From Lycium barbarum (lineage: Eukaryota > Streptophyta > Magnoliopsida > Solanales > Solanaceae), in contig NC_083346.1 in NCBI RefSeq assembly GCF_019175385.1, forward strand, positions 58,557,821 to 58,621,820: 64,000 bases of DNA, written 5' to 3'. Under the pieces are notes generated by a model that saw nothing but the letters and a program-made list of their open reading frames with translations, was not told the DNA's origin and did not search any database. This document shows, in pieces, positions 22,252-33,983 of the stretch (position 1 is its first letter; each line of letters starts with the position of its first letter). The translations under genes and the position numbers were made by a program.

Positions 22252-24878
22252 TGTTACACCCCGTACTTTCAGAGAAGCACTTACTAAATTTGAACATAAG
22301 TATGTCGAGCTTTGGCTAACTAAAACAACTTTGGATTATGAGGAACGCAGCATTATTAAATATATTGTATGAGTAAATTAAAGTAAGCTCGGAGAGGTCA
22401 TGGAACCCTTATAAGGTTAATGAATACTCTTAACAAGTGTCAAGAAAGTGCCTAAAGGTTCAGGGACCAAGCAAATTGAAGAAAAAAAATTTGTCGAAAA
22501 AAATTTGGAAAAAAAGTTGGCAGAATTTTGGGCAGATTTTTAGTCAAATTTGGAGGGATATATCTCCTAGTATATTAGGAGTTTTAAGGTGTTTCAAAAG
22601 CCTAAAATGAAGTTCGTCGACTCTAGTTTCCAATGCAACTAACCGCTCGTCGATTCGACATTTAGAGTAGAGAATTATAGACATTACAAGTTTGGGTGAC
22701 AGAGTAGAAATGAGCTAGTACAGTAGCCGCACTGCTACAGTAACTGCTACAGTACCTAACCGACTTTAGAACCTTATAAAAGGGGTTTTACCCCTCATTT
22801 TTCATCCAAAAACCTCTCAAAATATCCCAAACTCTCTAGAATAATCCCCCTACTTTCGTCCATAGAATTTTAGTGCAAATTAAGTGAAATCTCCGGATTT
22901 AAGTCCGAACAGCATATTTTTGTGATTATAAAATTGTATAGCGACGGGTTTTGGCTAAAGGTCATGGGGGAAAACGAAGATATCGCAATATTAACGGTTG
23001 TAAGGCATAAATCTCTTCTTATTAGTGTTAGTTTCAGTTTATTTATGGATATAAAATGGTAAAATAGTCGTATAACAGGTTGGTCAGCTGTGGAACTTGG
23101 AAAACATCGTGTGAGATGTTTATGAAACATGATGGTGTTGGAAATGATGTTGTTAATGTTGGTATTGTTGTTGTTGTTATTGGTTGCTAGATTGTGATTT
23201 CGGGCTAGGCATATAAACAGGGGAAATGCTGCCCGAATTTCGACAGATTTGAAATGGATTTTAATTAAAGGCTTGAGATAAGTGTATGATGGTGCGCCTA
23301 ACAATAGTATGAATGGGCTTATATGTAGATTATGAGACTACGAACGATCATAACAATATTGCAAGACAGGAGGTAGGTTGGAAAGTCGGAAAGTAAGCTT
23401 GCAGGTATTTTAAGGCTAAACCTTTCTTTCTTAAGGCATGATTCCTTTGTTGCGAACCTATATATGACATCTTCAAGAAACTCGTTTCTAAAAGTACCAA
23501 ATCTTACAGTTTCTGATGTTCTTGTGATATCATGGAGCTTGTTTCATGGCTATTGATGTTATTCATTGATGTTGATCTCATCTTATAATTTGGTTCCTTC
23601 AAGGTGAGAAGTGTTCATGATGACCGTTCCATAATAATAATAATACAATGAGTTTAGGAACAGGTTCTTAAGGAATATTTTATAGCACATGAATAGAGTT
23701 TTAGCAGAGGATCTCTAATGAGGTATTTAAATGTTCGAAGAGAGGTTCATGTTGTATCTTAGGATTTGGTTATAGTCTGGTCAAGTGGGAAGAAGCACTA
23801 ATGGCCAGAGCTGTGCTTATAAGTCTTATGTGATTATGTAGACCGTACGGGTTAAGTGATGACCACAGTAAGTGTATAGTGATTACTTGTAGAAATTTAG
23901 TTATGATGTTGATTACCATTACCTCTGGTCTACGACCAGTTGGGCAGATGTTACCACAGGTCTACGGCCAGTTGGGCAGATATGTATTTGCCACTGGTTT
24001 ACAGCCAGTTGGGCAGTTATGTATTTACCACTGGTCTACGACCAGTTGGGCAGATATGTGTTTACCAAATTCGACGGCTGGTTGGCCAGTTAATAACACC
24101 GTGCTACGGCCGATCGGGCAGTTACCACTGATCGGTCAGGCAGTTGCGCTCTACCGTTTGGTGATAATCGGATAGGCAGTTATTACCATCAAGCTACAAT
24201 CGGTCGGGCAGTTACCAATGATCAGTTGGGCAGTTAACACTAGGACACTAAGTCAGATAGAGATGCAGTATTGTCCATATATGCAGTTAAAGGTATGAGA
24301 GTATTGACAGAAATGCAGACTAGATTCTCATCGGTAAGTTAGAAGTGCCAGGTTGATTCTTATCCTCTTTCTTTGCTGCATATGTTGATTATATTACGTT
24401 TTCACCTTACATACTCAGTACATTATTCGTACGGACGTCCCTTCTTGTGGACGTTGCGTTTATGCTCGCAGGTGTAGACAGACGGGACGAGGATCTTTCG
24501 CAGTAGGCTACTTTCAGGTACTAGTTTTGATTGGTCGACTCCACTTCTTCCTGGAGCATTGCCGAGTCTGGGTCTATATATATATGCATAACTTGTGTTA
24601 AGGGTATGTCGGGGGCCCTGTCCCGACTTATATACTTCAATCATGTTCATAGAGGCTTTGTAGACAGTTCCTGTGTATAGCTTAGTTATGTTGTGTCGAT
24701 AGTTATGTTGGCATCGCAGCCCATTGCACATAAATTTATGCATGATATTAAGGTCATATTATCCCTTAGTTGTATTTATACCATTCGAGACAAGAAGGAT
24801 GCTAGTTATAAGTTGGTTAGCTCGGTTCTCGTAGGGTGCCGGGTGCCTGTCATGCTTTACCAAGGGTGGGGTGTGACA
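22252..24878 (+). repeat. Family B LTR1
   Basis: 2,627 bp from TGTTACACCCCG to GGGTGTGACA. CTGCTACAGTA words 22725-22760, TATA CCTTATAAAAGGGG at 22772-22785, donor-like CAGGTATTT at 23402-23410, minisatellite 23920-24235, acceptor-like CTCGCAG ending 24471. Its last 350 bp are of the type found in LTR2 and LTR3, while LTR4 has a different, LTR0-like end. Confidence 0.92.
23920..24235 (+). repeat. Minisatellite of GGTCTACGGCCAGT units, LTR1
   Basis: About ten degenerate units; the GGCCAGTTGGGCAG core alternates with GTTATGTATTTACCACT spacers. Confidence 0.8.
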
Positions 24879-25201
24879 AATTGGTATCAGAACAGGTCTG
24901 TCCTAGGGCTGTCTGCAAGCCGTGTCTACCAGAGTCTTGTTTATGGTGTGCAGTGCACCACACTTATAAAAGGGAGGCTGCAAGGCATTTAGGAAGATTT
25001 CCTTTCTTTCCTATATTAGATCGTGCGATCGAACCGTGTTATGAGAATTCTCTTTTTTTCCTGACCATATGTTGTGATTTCTTTAATGCCTATGAAGAGA
25101 AAAGCAACAGCGGCCTAGAAGGGCAAGGCAGTGGCCGGAACGAGGACTAAGGTCCCTAAGAGTTTAACATTCGAGGACGAATGTTTTTAAAAGGGGGAGG
25201 A
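24879..25201 (+). pseudogene. Family B internal region 1: PBS, leader, gag start and PPT only
   Basis: 323 bp. PBS-like TTGGTATCAGAACAGG at 24881-24896; leader hairpin 24939-24971; a gag N-terminus at 25087-25150 starting MPMKRKATAA, then TAG where related gag has Gln, then KGKAVAGTRT. It passes straight into the 3' end motif TTCGAGGACGAATG and the PPT AAAAGGGGGAGGA. All of capsid, protease, RT and integrase is deleted. Comparison with MPPKKATAAQKGK of element A identifies the coding remnant. It cannot make a product but keeps every terminal cis signal needed for copying in trans. Confidence 0.88.
24939..24971 (+). promoter_or_regulatory. Leader hairpin with GTGCAC loop, family B internal 1
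   Basis: GTTTAT, GGTGTG, loop CAGTGCAC, CACACT, then TATAAAA. The inner stem has five Watson-Crick pairs and one G-U, the outer stem five of six pairs. Exact copies are at 27775-27807 and 30611-30643. Confidence 0.6.
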
Positions 25202-27714
25202 TGTTACACCCCGTACTTTCAGAGAAACACTTACTAAATTTGAACGTAAGTATGTCGAGCTATGGCTAGGTAAAACAACTTTGGATTATGAGGAATGAAG
25301 CATTTTTAAGTATATTGTATGTGTAAATTAAAGTAAGCCTGGAGAGATCATAGAACCCTTATTAGGTTAACGTATACTCTTAACAAGTATCAAGCAAGTT
25401 CCTAAATGTTTCGGGACCAAGAAAATTGAAGAAAATAAATTGTCGAAAAAAATTTGGAAATACAGTTGGCAGAGGTTTGGGCAGAATTTTTGTCAATTTT
25501 GGAGGGGTATATCTCCTAGTATATTAGGAGTTTTAAGGAGCTTCAAAATCCTAAAATGAAGTTCGTTGAGTTTAGTTTCCAACGCAATAAACCGCTCGTC
25601 GATACGACATCGAAGTAGAGAATTATGTACGTTACAAGTTAGGCTGACAGAGCAGAAATGAGCTGCTACCGCTACAACACCCGAACCGACTTTAGAACCT
25701 TATAAAAGGAGTTTTACCCCTCATTTTTCATCTAAACATGTGTCAAAATATCCCAAACTCTATGGAATAATCCCCCAACTTTCGTCCATAGAATTTTAGA
25801 GCAAATTAAGTGAAATCTCCGAATTTAAGTCCGAACAGCGTATAGTTGTGATTATAAAATCATATAGCGACGAGTTTTGGCTCAACTTCATTGAGGAAAA
25901 TGAAGATATCGCGATAATAACGGGAGTAAGGTATGAATCTCTGCTTATTAATGTTAGTTTCGGTTTATTTACGGATATAAAATTGTTAAATAGTAGTATA
26001 ACGAGTTGTTTAGTTGTGGAAGTTGGAAAACATCGTGTGGGATTTTTATGGAACATGATGGTGTTGGAAATGATGTTTTTGATTTTTGTTGGTTGTTGTA
26101 TTTATTGGTTTCTGGAATGTGATTTCGGGCTAGGCATATAAACAGGGGAGATACTGGCCGAATTTTGGCAGATTTTAAATGGATTTTAATAAAAGGCTTG
26201 AGATAAGTGTATGATGGTCCGCCTAACAATAGTATGAATGGTCTAATATGTAGATTACGAGACTACGAACGATCATAACTAGATTACAAGACAGTAGGTA
26301 GGTTAGAAAGTCGGAAAGTAACCTTCCAGGTATGTTAAAGCTAAACCTTTCTTTCTTGAGACATGATTCCTTTGTTCTGAACCTATATATGACATCTTCA
26401 ATAAACTCGTTTCTAAAAGTACCAAAGATTACAGTTCCCGATGATCTTGTGATATCCTTGAGCTTGTTTCATAGCTATTGATGTTATTCATTGATGTTGA
26501 TCTCATCTTATGATCTTGTTCATTCAAGGTGAGACGTGTTCATGATGACGGTTCTATAATAATAATAATAATAATCCATTGAGTTTAGGACCAGCTTCTT
26601 AAGGAATGTTTTATAGCATGTGAATAGAGTGTTAGCAGAGGATCTCTAATAAGGTATTTAATGTTCGAAGAGAGGTTCATGTTGTATCTTACGAATTGGT
26701 TATAGTCTAGTCAAGTGGGAAAAAGTACTAATGGCCTGAGTTGTGCTTATAAGTCTTATGTTATTATGTAGACCCTACGGGTTAAGTGATGACCGCGGGA
26801 AGTGTATAGAGATTACTTGTAGAAGTTTAGTTATGATGTTCATTACAATTACCTCTGGTCTACGACCAGTCGGGCAGATGTTACCACTGGTCTACGGCCA
26901 GTAGGGTAGATATGTATTTGCCACTGGTCTACGGCCAGTTGGGCAGTTATGTATTTACCACGGGTCTACGACCGGCTGGGCAGATATGTGTTTACCACCA
27001 TGCTACAGCCTGTCGGGCAGTTGCGCTCTACCGTCGGGCGATAATCGGACGGGCAGTTATTACCATCGAGTTACGGCCAGTCAGGCAGTTACCACTGATC
27101 AGTTGAGCAGTTAGCACTAGGACAATAATTAAGTTAGAGATGCAGTATTTTCCATAGATGCAGTTAAAGATATGAGAGTATTAAGAGACATGCGTACTAG
27201 ATTCTCATCGGTAAGTCAGAAGTGCCAGGTTGATTCTTATCCTCTTTCTTTGCAGCATGTGTTGATTAAATTACATTTCCACCATACATAATCGGTACAT
27301 TATTCATACTGAAGTCCTTTCTTGTGGACGCTGCGTTCATGCCTGCTGGTGTAGACAGACGGGATGAGGATCTTTCGCAGTAGGTTTCTTTCAGGTACTA
27401 GTTTTGATTGGTGGGGTCCACTTCTTCCTGGAGCATTGCCGAGTCAGGGGGCCCTATCCCATCTTATATACTTCAGTCATATTCATAGAAGCTTTGCAGA
27501 CAGTTTCTGTGTATAGCTTAGTTATGTTGTGTCGATAGTTATATTGGCATCGCAGCCCATTGCACATAAATTTATGCATGATATTAAGGTCATATTATCC
27601 CTTAGTTGTATTTATACCATTCGAGACAAGAAGGATGCTAGTTATAAGTTGGTTAGCTCGGTTCTCGTAGGGTGCCGGGTGCCTGTCATGCTTTACCAAG
27701 GGTGGGGTGTGACA
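25202..27714 (+). repeat. Family B LTR2 (tandem unit 1)
   Basis: 2,513 bp. It is the same type as LTR3 and LTR4 over most of its length, but the last 160 bp or so match LTR1. Donor-like CAGGTATGTTAAAG at 26328-26341 is intact. The acceptor-like motif reads CCTGCTGG at 27342-27349, so the AG is lost. The CTGCTACAGTA words are decayed (25665-25690). Confidence 0.92.
26855..27110 (+). repeat. Minisatellite in LTR2
   Basis: About eight units of the GGTCTACGGCCAGT type, repeated at 29691-29946 (LTR3) and 32524-32779 (LTR4). Confidence 0.75.
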
Positions 27715-28037
27715 AATTGGTATCAGAACAGGTCTGTCCTAGGGCTGTCTGCAAGCCGTGTCTACCAGAGTCTTGTTTATGGTGTGCAGTGCACCACACT
27801 TATAAAAGGGAGGCTGCAAGGCATTTAGGAAGATTTCCTTTCTTTCCTATATTAGATCGTGCGATCGAACCGTGTTATGAGAATTCTCTTTTTTTCCTGA
27901 CCATATGTTGTGATTTCTTTAATGCCTATGAAGAGAAAAGCAACAGCGGCCTAGAAGGGCAAGGCAGTGGCCGGAACGAGGACTAAGGTCCCTAAGAGTT
28001 TAACATTCGAGGACGAATGTTTTTAAAAGGGGGAGGA
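27715..28037 (+). pseudogene. Family B internal region 2
   Basis: 323 bp, indistinguishable by eye from 24879-25201: PBS, GTGCAC hairpin (27775-27807), gag start with TAG, PPT (28023-28037). Confidence 0.88.
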
Positions 28038-30550
28038 TGTTACACCCCGTACTTTCAGAGAAACACTTACTAAATTTGAACGTAAGTATGTCGAGCTATG
28101 GCTAGGTAAAACAACTTTGGATTATGAGGAATGAAGCATTTTTAAGTATATTGTATGTGTAAATTAAAGTAAGCCTGGAGAGATCATAGAACCCTTATTA
28201 GGTTAACGTATACTCTTAACAAGTATCAAGCAAGTTCCTAAATGTTTCGGGACCAAGAAAATTGAAGAAAATAAATTGTCGAAAAAAATTTGGAAATACA
28301 GTTGGCAGAGGTTTGGGCAGAATTTTTGTCAATTTTGGAGGGGTATATCTCCTAGTATATTAGGAGTTTTAAGGAGCTTCAAAATCCTAAAATGAAGTTC
28401 GTTGAGTTTAGTTTCCAACACAATAAACCGCTCGTCGATACGACATCGAAGTAGAGAATTATGTACGTTACAAGTTAGGCTGACAGAGCAGAAATGAGCT
28501 GCTACCGCTACAACACCCGAACCGACTTTAGAACCTTATAAAAGGAGTTTTACCCCTCATTTTTCATCTAAACATGTGTCAAAATATCCCAAACTCTATG
28601 GAATAATCCCCCAACTTTCGTCCATAGAATTTTAGAGCAAATTAAGTGAAATCTCCGAATTTAAGTCCGAACAGCGTATAGTTGTGATTATAAAATCATA
28701 TAGCGACGAGTTTTGGCTCAACTTCATTGAGGAAAATGAAGATATCGCGATAATAACGGGAGTAAGGTATGAATCTCTGCTTATTAATGTTAGTTTCGGT
28801 TTATTTACGGATATAAAATTGTTAAATAGTAGTATAACGAGTTGTTTAGTTGTGGAAGTTGGAAAACATCGTATGGGATTTTTATGGAACATGATGGTGT
28901 TGGAAATGATGTTTTTGATTTTTGTTGGTTGTTGTATTTATTGGTTTCTGGAATGTGATTTCGGGCTAGGCATATAAACAGGGGAGATACTGGCCGAATT
29001 TTGGCAGATTTTAAATGGATTTTAATAAAAGGCTTGAGATAAGTGTATGATGGTCCGCCTAACAATAGTATGAATGGTCTAATATGTAGATTACGAGACT
29101 ACGAACGATCATAACTAGATTACAAGACAGTAGGTAGGTTAGAAAGTCGGAAAGTAACCTTCCAGGTATGTTAAAGCTAAACCTTTCTTTCTTGAGACAT
29201 GATTCCTTTGTTCTGAACCTATATATGACATCTTCAATAAACTCGTTTCTAAAAGTACCAAAGATTACAGTTCCCGATGATCTTGTGATATCCTTGAGCT
29301 TGCTTCATAGCTATTGATGTTATTCATTGATGTTGATCTCATCTTATGATCTTGTTCATTCAAGGTGAGACGTGTTCATGATGACGGTTCTATAATAATA
29401 ATAATAATAATCCATTGAGTTTAGGACCAGCTTCTTAAGGAATGTTTTATAGCATGTGAATAGAGTGTTAGCAGAGGATCTCTAATAAGGTATTTAATGT
29501 TCGAAGAGAGGTTCATGTTGTATCTTACGAATTGGTTATAGTCTAGTCAAGTGGGAAAAAGTACTAATGGCCTGAGTTGTGCTTATAAGTCTTATGTTAT
29601 TATGTAGACCCTACGGGTTAAGTGATGACCGCGGGAAGTGTATAGAGATTACTTGTAGAAGTTTAGTTATGATGTTCATTACAATTACCTCTGGTCTACG
29701 ACCAGTCGGGCAGATGTTACCACTGGTCTACGGCCAGTAGGGTAGATATGTATTTGCCACTGGTCTACGGCCAGTTGGGCAGTTATGTATTTACCACGGG
29801 TCTACGACCGGCTGGGCAGATATGTGTTTACCACCATGCTACAGCCTGTCGGGCAGTTGCGCTCTACCGTCGGGCGATAATCGGACGGGCAGTTATTACC
29901 ATCGAGTTACGGCCAGTCAGGCAGTTACCACTGATCAGTTGAGCAGTTAGCACTAGGACAATAATTAAGTTAGAGATGCAGTATTTTCCATAGATGCAGT
30001 TAAAGATATGAGAGTATTAAGAGACATGCGTACTAGATTCTCATCGGTAAGTCAGAAGTGCCAGGTTGATTCTTATCCTCTTTCTTTGCAGCATGTGTTG
30101 ATTAAATTACATTTCCACCATACATAATCGGTACATTATTCATACTGAAGTCCTTTCTTGTGGACGCTGCGTTCATGCCTGCTGGTGTAGACAGACGGGA
30201 TGAGGATCTTTCGCAGTAGGTTTCTTTCAGGTACTAGTTTTGATTGGTGGGGTCCACTTCTTCCTGGAGCATTGCCGAGTCAGGGGGCCCTATCCCATCT
30301 TATATACTTCAGTCATATTCATAGAAGCTTTGCAGACAGTTTCTGTGTATAGCTTAGTTATGTTGTGTCGATAGTTATGTTGGCATCGCAGCCCATTGCA
30401 CATAAATTTATGCATGATATTAAGGTCATATTATCCCTTAGTTGTATTTATACCATTCGAGACAAGAAGGATGCTAGTTATAAGTTGGTTAGCTCGGTTC
30501 TCGTAGGGTGCCGGGTGCCTGTCATGCTTTACCAAGGGTGGGGTGTGACA
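28038..30550 (+). repeat. Family B LTR3 (tandem unit 2)
   Basis: 2,513 bp, nearly identical to LTR2, with the same LTR1-type 3' end. Carries the minisatellite 29691-29946 and the same loss of the acceptor-like AG. Confidence 0.92.
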
Positions 30551-30873
30551 AATTGGTATCAGAACAGGTCTGTCCTAGGGCTGTCTGCAAGCCGTGTCTA
30601 CCAGAGTCTTGTTTATGGTGTGCAGTGCACCACACTTATAAAAGGGAGGCTGCAAGGCATTTAGGAAGATTTCCTTTCTTTCCTATATTAGATCGTGCGA
30701 TCGAACCGTGTTATGAGAATTCTCTTTTTTTCCTGACCATATGTTGTGATTTCTTTAATGCCTATGAAGAGAAAAGCAACAGCGGCCTAGAAGGGCAAGG
30801 CAGTGGCCGGAACGAGGACTAAGGTCCCTAAGATTTTAACATTCGAGGACGAATGTTTTTGAAAGGGGGAGGA
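30551..30873 (+). pseudogene. Family B internal region 3
   Basis: 323 bp, same content as internal 1 and 2, with two or three substitutions near 30835-30862 (AGATTTT for AGAGTTT; TTTGAAAG for TTTAAAAG in the PPT). Confidence 0.88.
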
Positions 30874-33385
30874 TGTTACACCCCGTACTTTCAGAGAAAC
30901 ACTTACTAAATTTGAACGTAAGTATGTCGAGCTATGGCTAGGTAAAACAACTTTGGATTATGAGGAATGAAGCATTTTTAAGTATATTGTATGTGTAAAT
31001 TAAAGTAAGCCTGGAGAGATCATAGAACCCTTATTAGGTTAACGTATACTCTTAACAAGTATCAAGCAAGTTCCTAAATGTTTCGGGACCAAGAAAATTG
31101 AAGAAAATAAATTGTCGAAAAAATTTTGGAAATACAGTTGGCAGAGGTTTGGGCAGAATTTTTGTCAATTTTGGAGGGGTATATCTCCTAGTATATTAGG
31201 AGTTTTAAGGAGCTTCAAAATCCTAAAATGAAGTTCGTTGAGTTTAGTTTCCAACGCAATAAACCGCTCGTCGATACGACATCGAAGTAGAGAATTATGT
31301 ACGTTACAAGTTAGGCTGACAGAGCAGAAATGAGCTGCTACCGCTACAACACCCGAACCGACTTTAGAACCTTATAAAAGGAGTTTTACCCCTCATTTTT
31401 CATCTAAACATGTGTCAAAATATCCCAAACTCTATGGAATAATCCCCCAACTTTCGTCCATAGAATTTTAGAGCAAATTAAGTGAAATCTCCTAATTTAA
31501 GTCCGAACAGCGTATAGTTGTGATTATAAAATCATATAGCGACGAGTTTTGGCTCAACTTCATTTAGGAAAATGAAGATATCGCGATAATAACGGGAGTA
31601 AGGTATGAATCTCTGCTTATTAATGTTAGTTTCGGTTTATTTACGGATATAAAATTGTTAAATAGTAGTATAACGAGTTGTTTAGTTGTGGAAGTTGGAA
31701 AACATCGTGTGGGATTTTTATGGAACATGATGGTGTTGGAAATGATGTTTTTGATTTTTGTTGGTTGTTGTATTTATTGGTTTCTGGAATGTGATTTCGG
31801 GCTAGGCATATAAACAGGGGAGATACTGGCCGTATTTTGGCAGATTTTAAATGGATTTTAATAAAAGGCTTGAGATAAGTGTATGATGGTCCGCCTAACA
31901 ATAGTATGAATGGTCTAATATGTAGATTACGAGACTACGAACGATCATAACTAGATTACAAGACAGTAGGTAGGTTAGAAAGTTGGAAAGTAACCTTCCA
32001 GGTATGTTAAGGCTAAACCTTTCTTTCTTGAGGCATGATTCCTTTGTTCTGAACCTATATATGACATCTTCAATAAACTCGTTTCTAAAAGTACCAAAGA
32101 TTACAGTTCCCGATGATCTTGTGATATCCTTGAGCTTGTTTCATAGCTATTGATGTTATTCATTGATGTTGATCTCATCTTATGATCTTGTTCATTCAAG
32201 GTGAGACGTGTTCATGATGACGGTTCTATAATAATAATAATAATCCATTGAGTTTAGGACCAGCTTCTTAAGGAATGTTTTATAGCATGTGAATAGAGTG
32301 TTAGCAGAGGATCTCTAATAAGGTATTTAATGTTCGAAGAGAGGTTCATGTTGTATCTTACGAATTGGTTATAGTCTAGTCAAGTGGGAAAAAGTACTAA
32401 TGGCCTGAGTTGTGCTTATAAGTCTTATGTTATTATGTAGACCCTACGGGTTAAGTGATGACCGCGGGAAGTGTATAGAGATTACTTGTAGAAGTTTAGT
32501 TATGATGTTCATTACAATTACCTCTGGTCTACGACCAGTCGGGCAAATGTTACCACTGGTCTACGGCCAGTAGGGTAGATATGTATTTGCCACTGGTCTA
32601 CGGCCAGTTGGGCAGTTATGTATTTACCACGGGTCTACGACCGGCTGGGCAGATATGTGTTTACCACCATGCTACAGCCGGTCGGGCAGTTGCGCTCTAC
32701 CGTCGGGCGATAATCGGACGGGCAGTTATTACCATCGAGTTACGGCCAGTCAGGCAGTTACCACTGATCAGTTGAGCAGTTAGCACTAGGACAATAATTA
32801 AGTTAGAGATGCAGTATTTTCCATAGATGCAGTTAAAGATATGAGAGTATTAAGAGACATGCGTACTAGATTCTCATCGGTAAGTCAGAAGTGCCAGGTT
32901 GATTCTTATCCTCTTTCTTTGCAGCATGTGTTGATTAAATTACATTTCCACCATATATACTCGGTACATTATTCATACTGAAGTCCTTTCTTGTGGACGC
33001 TGCGTTCATGCCTGCTGGTGTAGACAGACGGGATGAGGATCTTTTGGCAGTAGGTTTCTTTCAGGTACTAGTTTTGATTGGTGGGCTCCACTTCTTCCTG
33101 GAGCATTGCCGAGTCAGGGGGCCCTATCCCATCTTATATACTTCAGTCATATTCATAGAAGCTTTGCAGACAGTTTCTGTGTATAGCTTAGTTATGTTGT
33201 GTCGATAGTTATGTTGGCATCGTAGCCCATTGCACATATATTTTTTCATGATATTATGTTCATATTTATCCCTTAGCCGTATTTATACCATTCGAGACAA
33301 GAAGGATGCAAGTTATAAGTTGGTTCGCTCGGTTCCCGTGGGGTGTCGGGTGCCAGTCACGCCTCACCAAGGGTGGGGTGTGACA
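30874..33385 (+). repeat. Family B LTR4, terminal copy of the array
   Basis: 2,512 bp. The body is the same as LTR2 and LTR3 with scattered substitutions (for example CCTAATTT near 31490). From about 33225 the sequence switches to an LTR0-like end (ATGCAAGTTATAAG, GGTTCGCTCGG), ending GGGTGTGACA. No PBS follows: the next base belongs to element C, so this is the true 3' end of the array. Confidence 0.92.
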
Positions 33386-33978
33386 TGCTTGAAGATGTGC
33401 TGAAAACTCTTATGATCTATATAGATGTCCACATGAACACTATATAAGTAATGTCTCTAGATTTTAAGTGCCTGCATCACGGCTGCTAACTCTAGGTCGT
33501 GAGTCGAGTAGTTTTTCTCGTGCTTCCTGAGCTGTTTTGAAGTGTAAGCAATCATCTTACCGTGCTGCATCAATACGCAATCCAATCCAACCCCCAAAGC
33601 GTTAAAATAGATAGCATAACCTCGAATCCAGCTAGAAGTGCTAGAACTGGTGTTGATGTCAACCTATCCTTCAATTATTGAAAACTCCGCTCACAAGCAT
33701 CTGTCTATTAGAACTTTGTTGCCTTTTGAGTCAACTTCGTCAATGGGGCAGAAAGAGAAGAGAAGCCCTCTACAAATCTTCTGTAATACTCTGCTAAACC
33801 CAGAAAACTACTTACCTCTGTCGGCGTCGTGGGTCGAGGCCAAGTCCTCACAGCCTCTATCTTCTGAGTATCCACTTTGATGCCCTCATCTGAAATAATA
33901 TGTCATGGGAAAGCCACAGAGTTTAGCTAGAATTCACATTTGGAGAATTTCGCATACAACTTCTAGTCCTGAAGGACT
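33386..33978 (-). pseudogene. Element C RT thumb and RNase H, truncated
   Basis: Continues the RT frame from 36911 after the solo LTR. Recognisable: [45 protein letters not shown], then RNase H with YFNAL where YCDAS is expected (catalytic Asp lost), [29 protein letters not shown], a TAG at the Trp of ALKIWRHYL, and DHKSFQHIFK. It then ends abruptly at LTR4 of family B (33385). Several stops are present. The integrase half is absent from the window. Confidence 0.85.
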
Positions 33979-33983
33979 CTGAG
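33979..33983. repeat. Target-site duplication of solo LTR S1, left
   Basis: CTGAG directly before TGTCACGACC; the same five bases are at 36906-36910. Confidence 0.94.

Larger units (their letters stand above)
25202..30873 (+). repeat. 2,836-bp tandem repeat, two full units
   Basis: 25202-28037 and 28038-30873 are of identical length and differ by only a handful of bases, for example a changed base near 28431 and one at 28872. A third partial unit continues as LTR4. The repeat comprises one LTR plus one 323-bp internal region. Confidence 0.95.
19961..33385 (+). mobile_element. Family B: head-to-tail array of five LTRs with miniature internal regions
   Basis: LTR0 (19961-22195, 5' end removed by element A), LTR1 (22252-24878), LTR2 (25202-27714), LTR3 (28038-30550), LTR4 (30874-33385), all on the plus strand. 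Internal regions of 56, 323, 323 and 323 bp lie between them. LTR2 plus internal and LTR3 plus internal are each exactly 2,836 bp and almost identical. The right end is joined to the RNase H region of element C. The structure fits a deletion derivative of a gypsy element amplified by unequal recombination. Confidence 0.92.

Noticed and set aside
24693..25150. Repeated open frames spanning LTR end and internal region of family B
   Set aside because: They cross the LTR end and PBS in a frame unrelated to gag; they are identical three times only because the DNA is a tandem repeat.
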